NCBI GenBank assembly: GCA_040389165.1
Contig: JAZKAK010000042.1
Span: 1 to 21,923, forward strand
Origin: CAIOTO01 sp040389165
GTDB taxonomy: Bacteria > Pseudomonadota > Alphaproteobacteria > Paracaedibacterales > CAIOTO01
Direction of reading: 5' to 3'
DNA length: 21,923 bases
How positions within the stretch are numbered: the first letter of the stretch is position 1; each line of letters starts with the position of its first letter. Below the pieces are notes generated by a model. That model had not been told where the DNA came from, ran no database searches, and saw only the letters and a program-made list of their open reading frames with translations. Positions 21,854-21,923 of this stretch are shown one piece after another. The position numbers and the translations under genes are program-made.

Positions 21854-21923
21854 TTTATGCGTATAAGTGTAAGCGTCCTTTTCCCCCTATAAAAGCTTAA
21901 AAGTCCGCAGAAACGCTTGCTTT

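Overview
The window looks like chromosome from an AT-rich alphaproteobacterium, probably a host-associated or intracellular one of the Holosporales/Rickettsiales kind. This is inference. It rests on a DivL-type tyrosine pseudokinase, alphaproteobacterial-style RNase III and TamB, full-consensus CtrA boxes (TTAA-N7-TTAA), intergenic hairpin repeats, and several secreted proteins with eukaryote-like features (ubiquitin-interacting motifs, a leucine-rich-repeat-like segment, a signal-peptide-bearing methyltransferase).

Layout. 1-598: one doubtful small ORF and decayed repeat pieces. 599-2268: divergent membrane-anchored FKBP isomerase (-) and tsaD (+), separated by a hairpin repeat element. 2269-2715: a second repeat element, tandem repeats, a CtrA box and a TTGACA-type promoter. 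2716-4461: secreted protein with three UIM-like motifs. 4451-6591 (-): compact HIT / uppP / UPF0104-type flippase-like operon. 6623-6793: another inverted-repeat element. 6870-8804 (-): secreted alpha-solenoid protein. 8948-12346 (-): tamB. 12415-12913 (-): RelE/RHH toxin-antitoxin pair with a palindromic operator. 13161-13850 (+): rnc. 13959-14849 (-): exported octapeptide-repeat protein. 14850-15557: repeats and CtrA boxes. 15558-18068 (+): two-gene set, a secreted unknown and a secreted SAM-methyltransferase-like protein, ended by a strong terminator. 18217-18457: a small inverted-repeat element with an apparent 9-bp target duplication. 18458-20884 (+): divL. 20887-21732 (-): secreted LRR-like protein.

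How the parts fit. Housekeeping functions (tRNA t6A modification, undecaprenyl phosphate recycling, outer-membrane biogenesis, RNA processing, cell-cycle signalling) are interleaved with secreted accessory genes. The most interesting pattern is that four secreted-protein transcription units (starts at 2716, 14849, 15558, 21732) each have a TTAA-N7-TTAA site within about 100-190 bp upstream, while I saw none in the intergenic regions of the housekeeping genes. divL, which acts in the pathway controlling CtrA, lies in the same window. The working hypothesis is a set of host-directed secreted proteins under cell-cycle (CtrA) control. A second pattern is a family of small hairpin elements whose copies keep base pairing through compensating changes, and which sit beside most of these genes. 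No tRNA, rRNA, CRISPR array or intact transposase gene was recognised.
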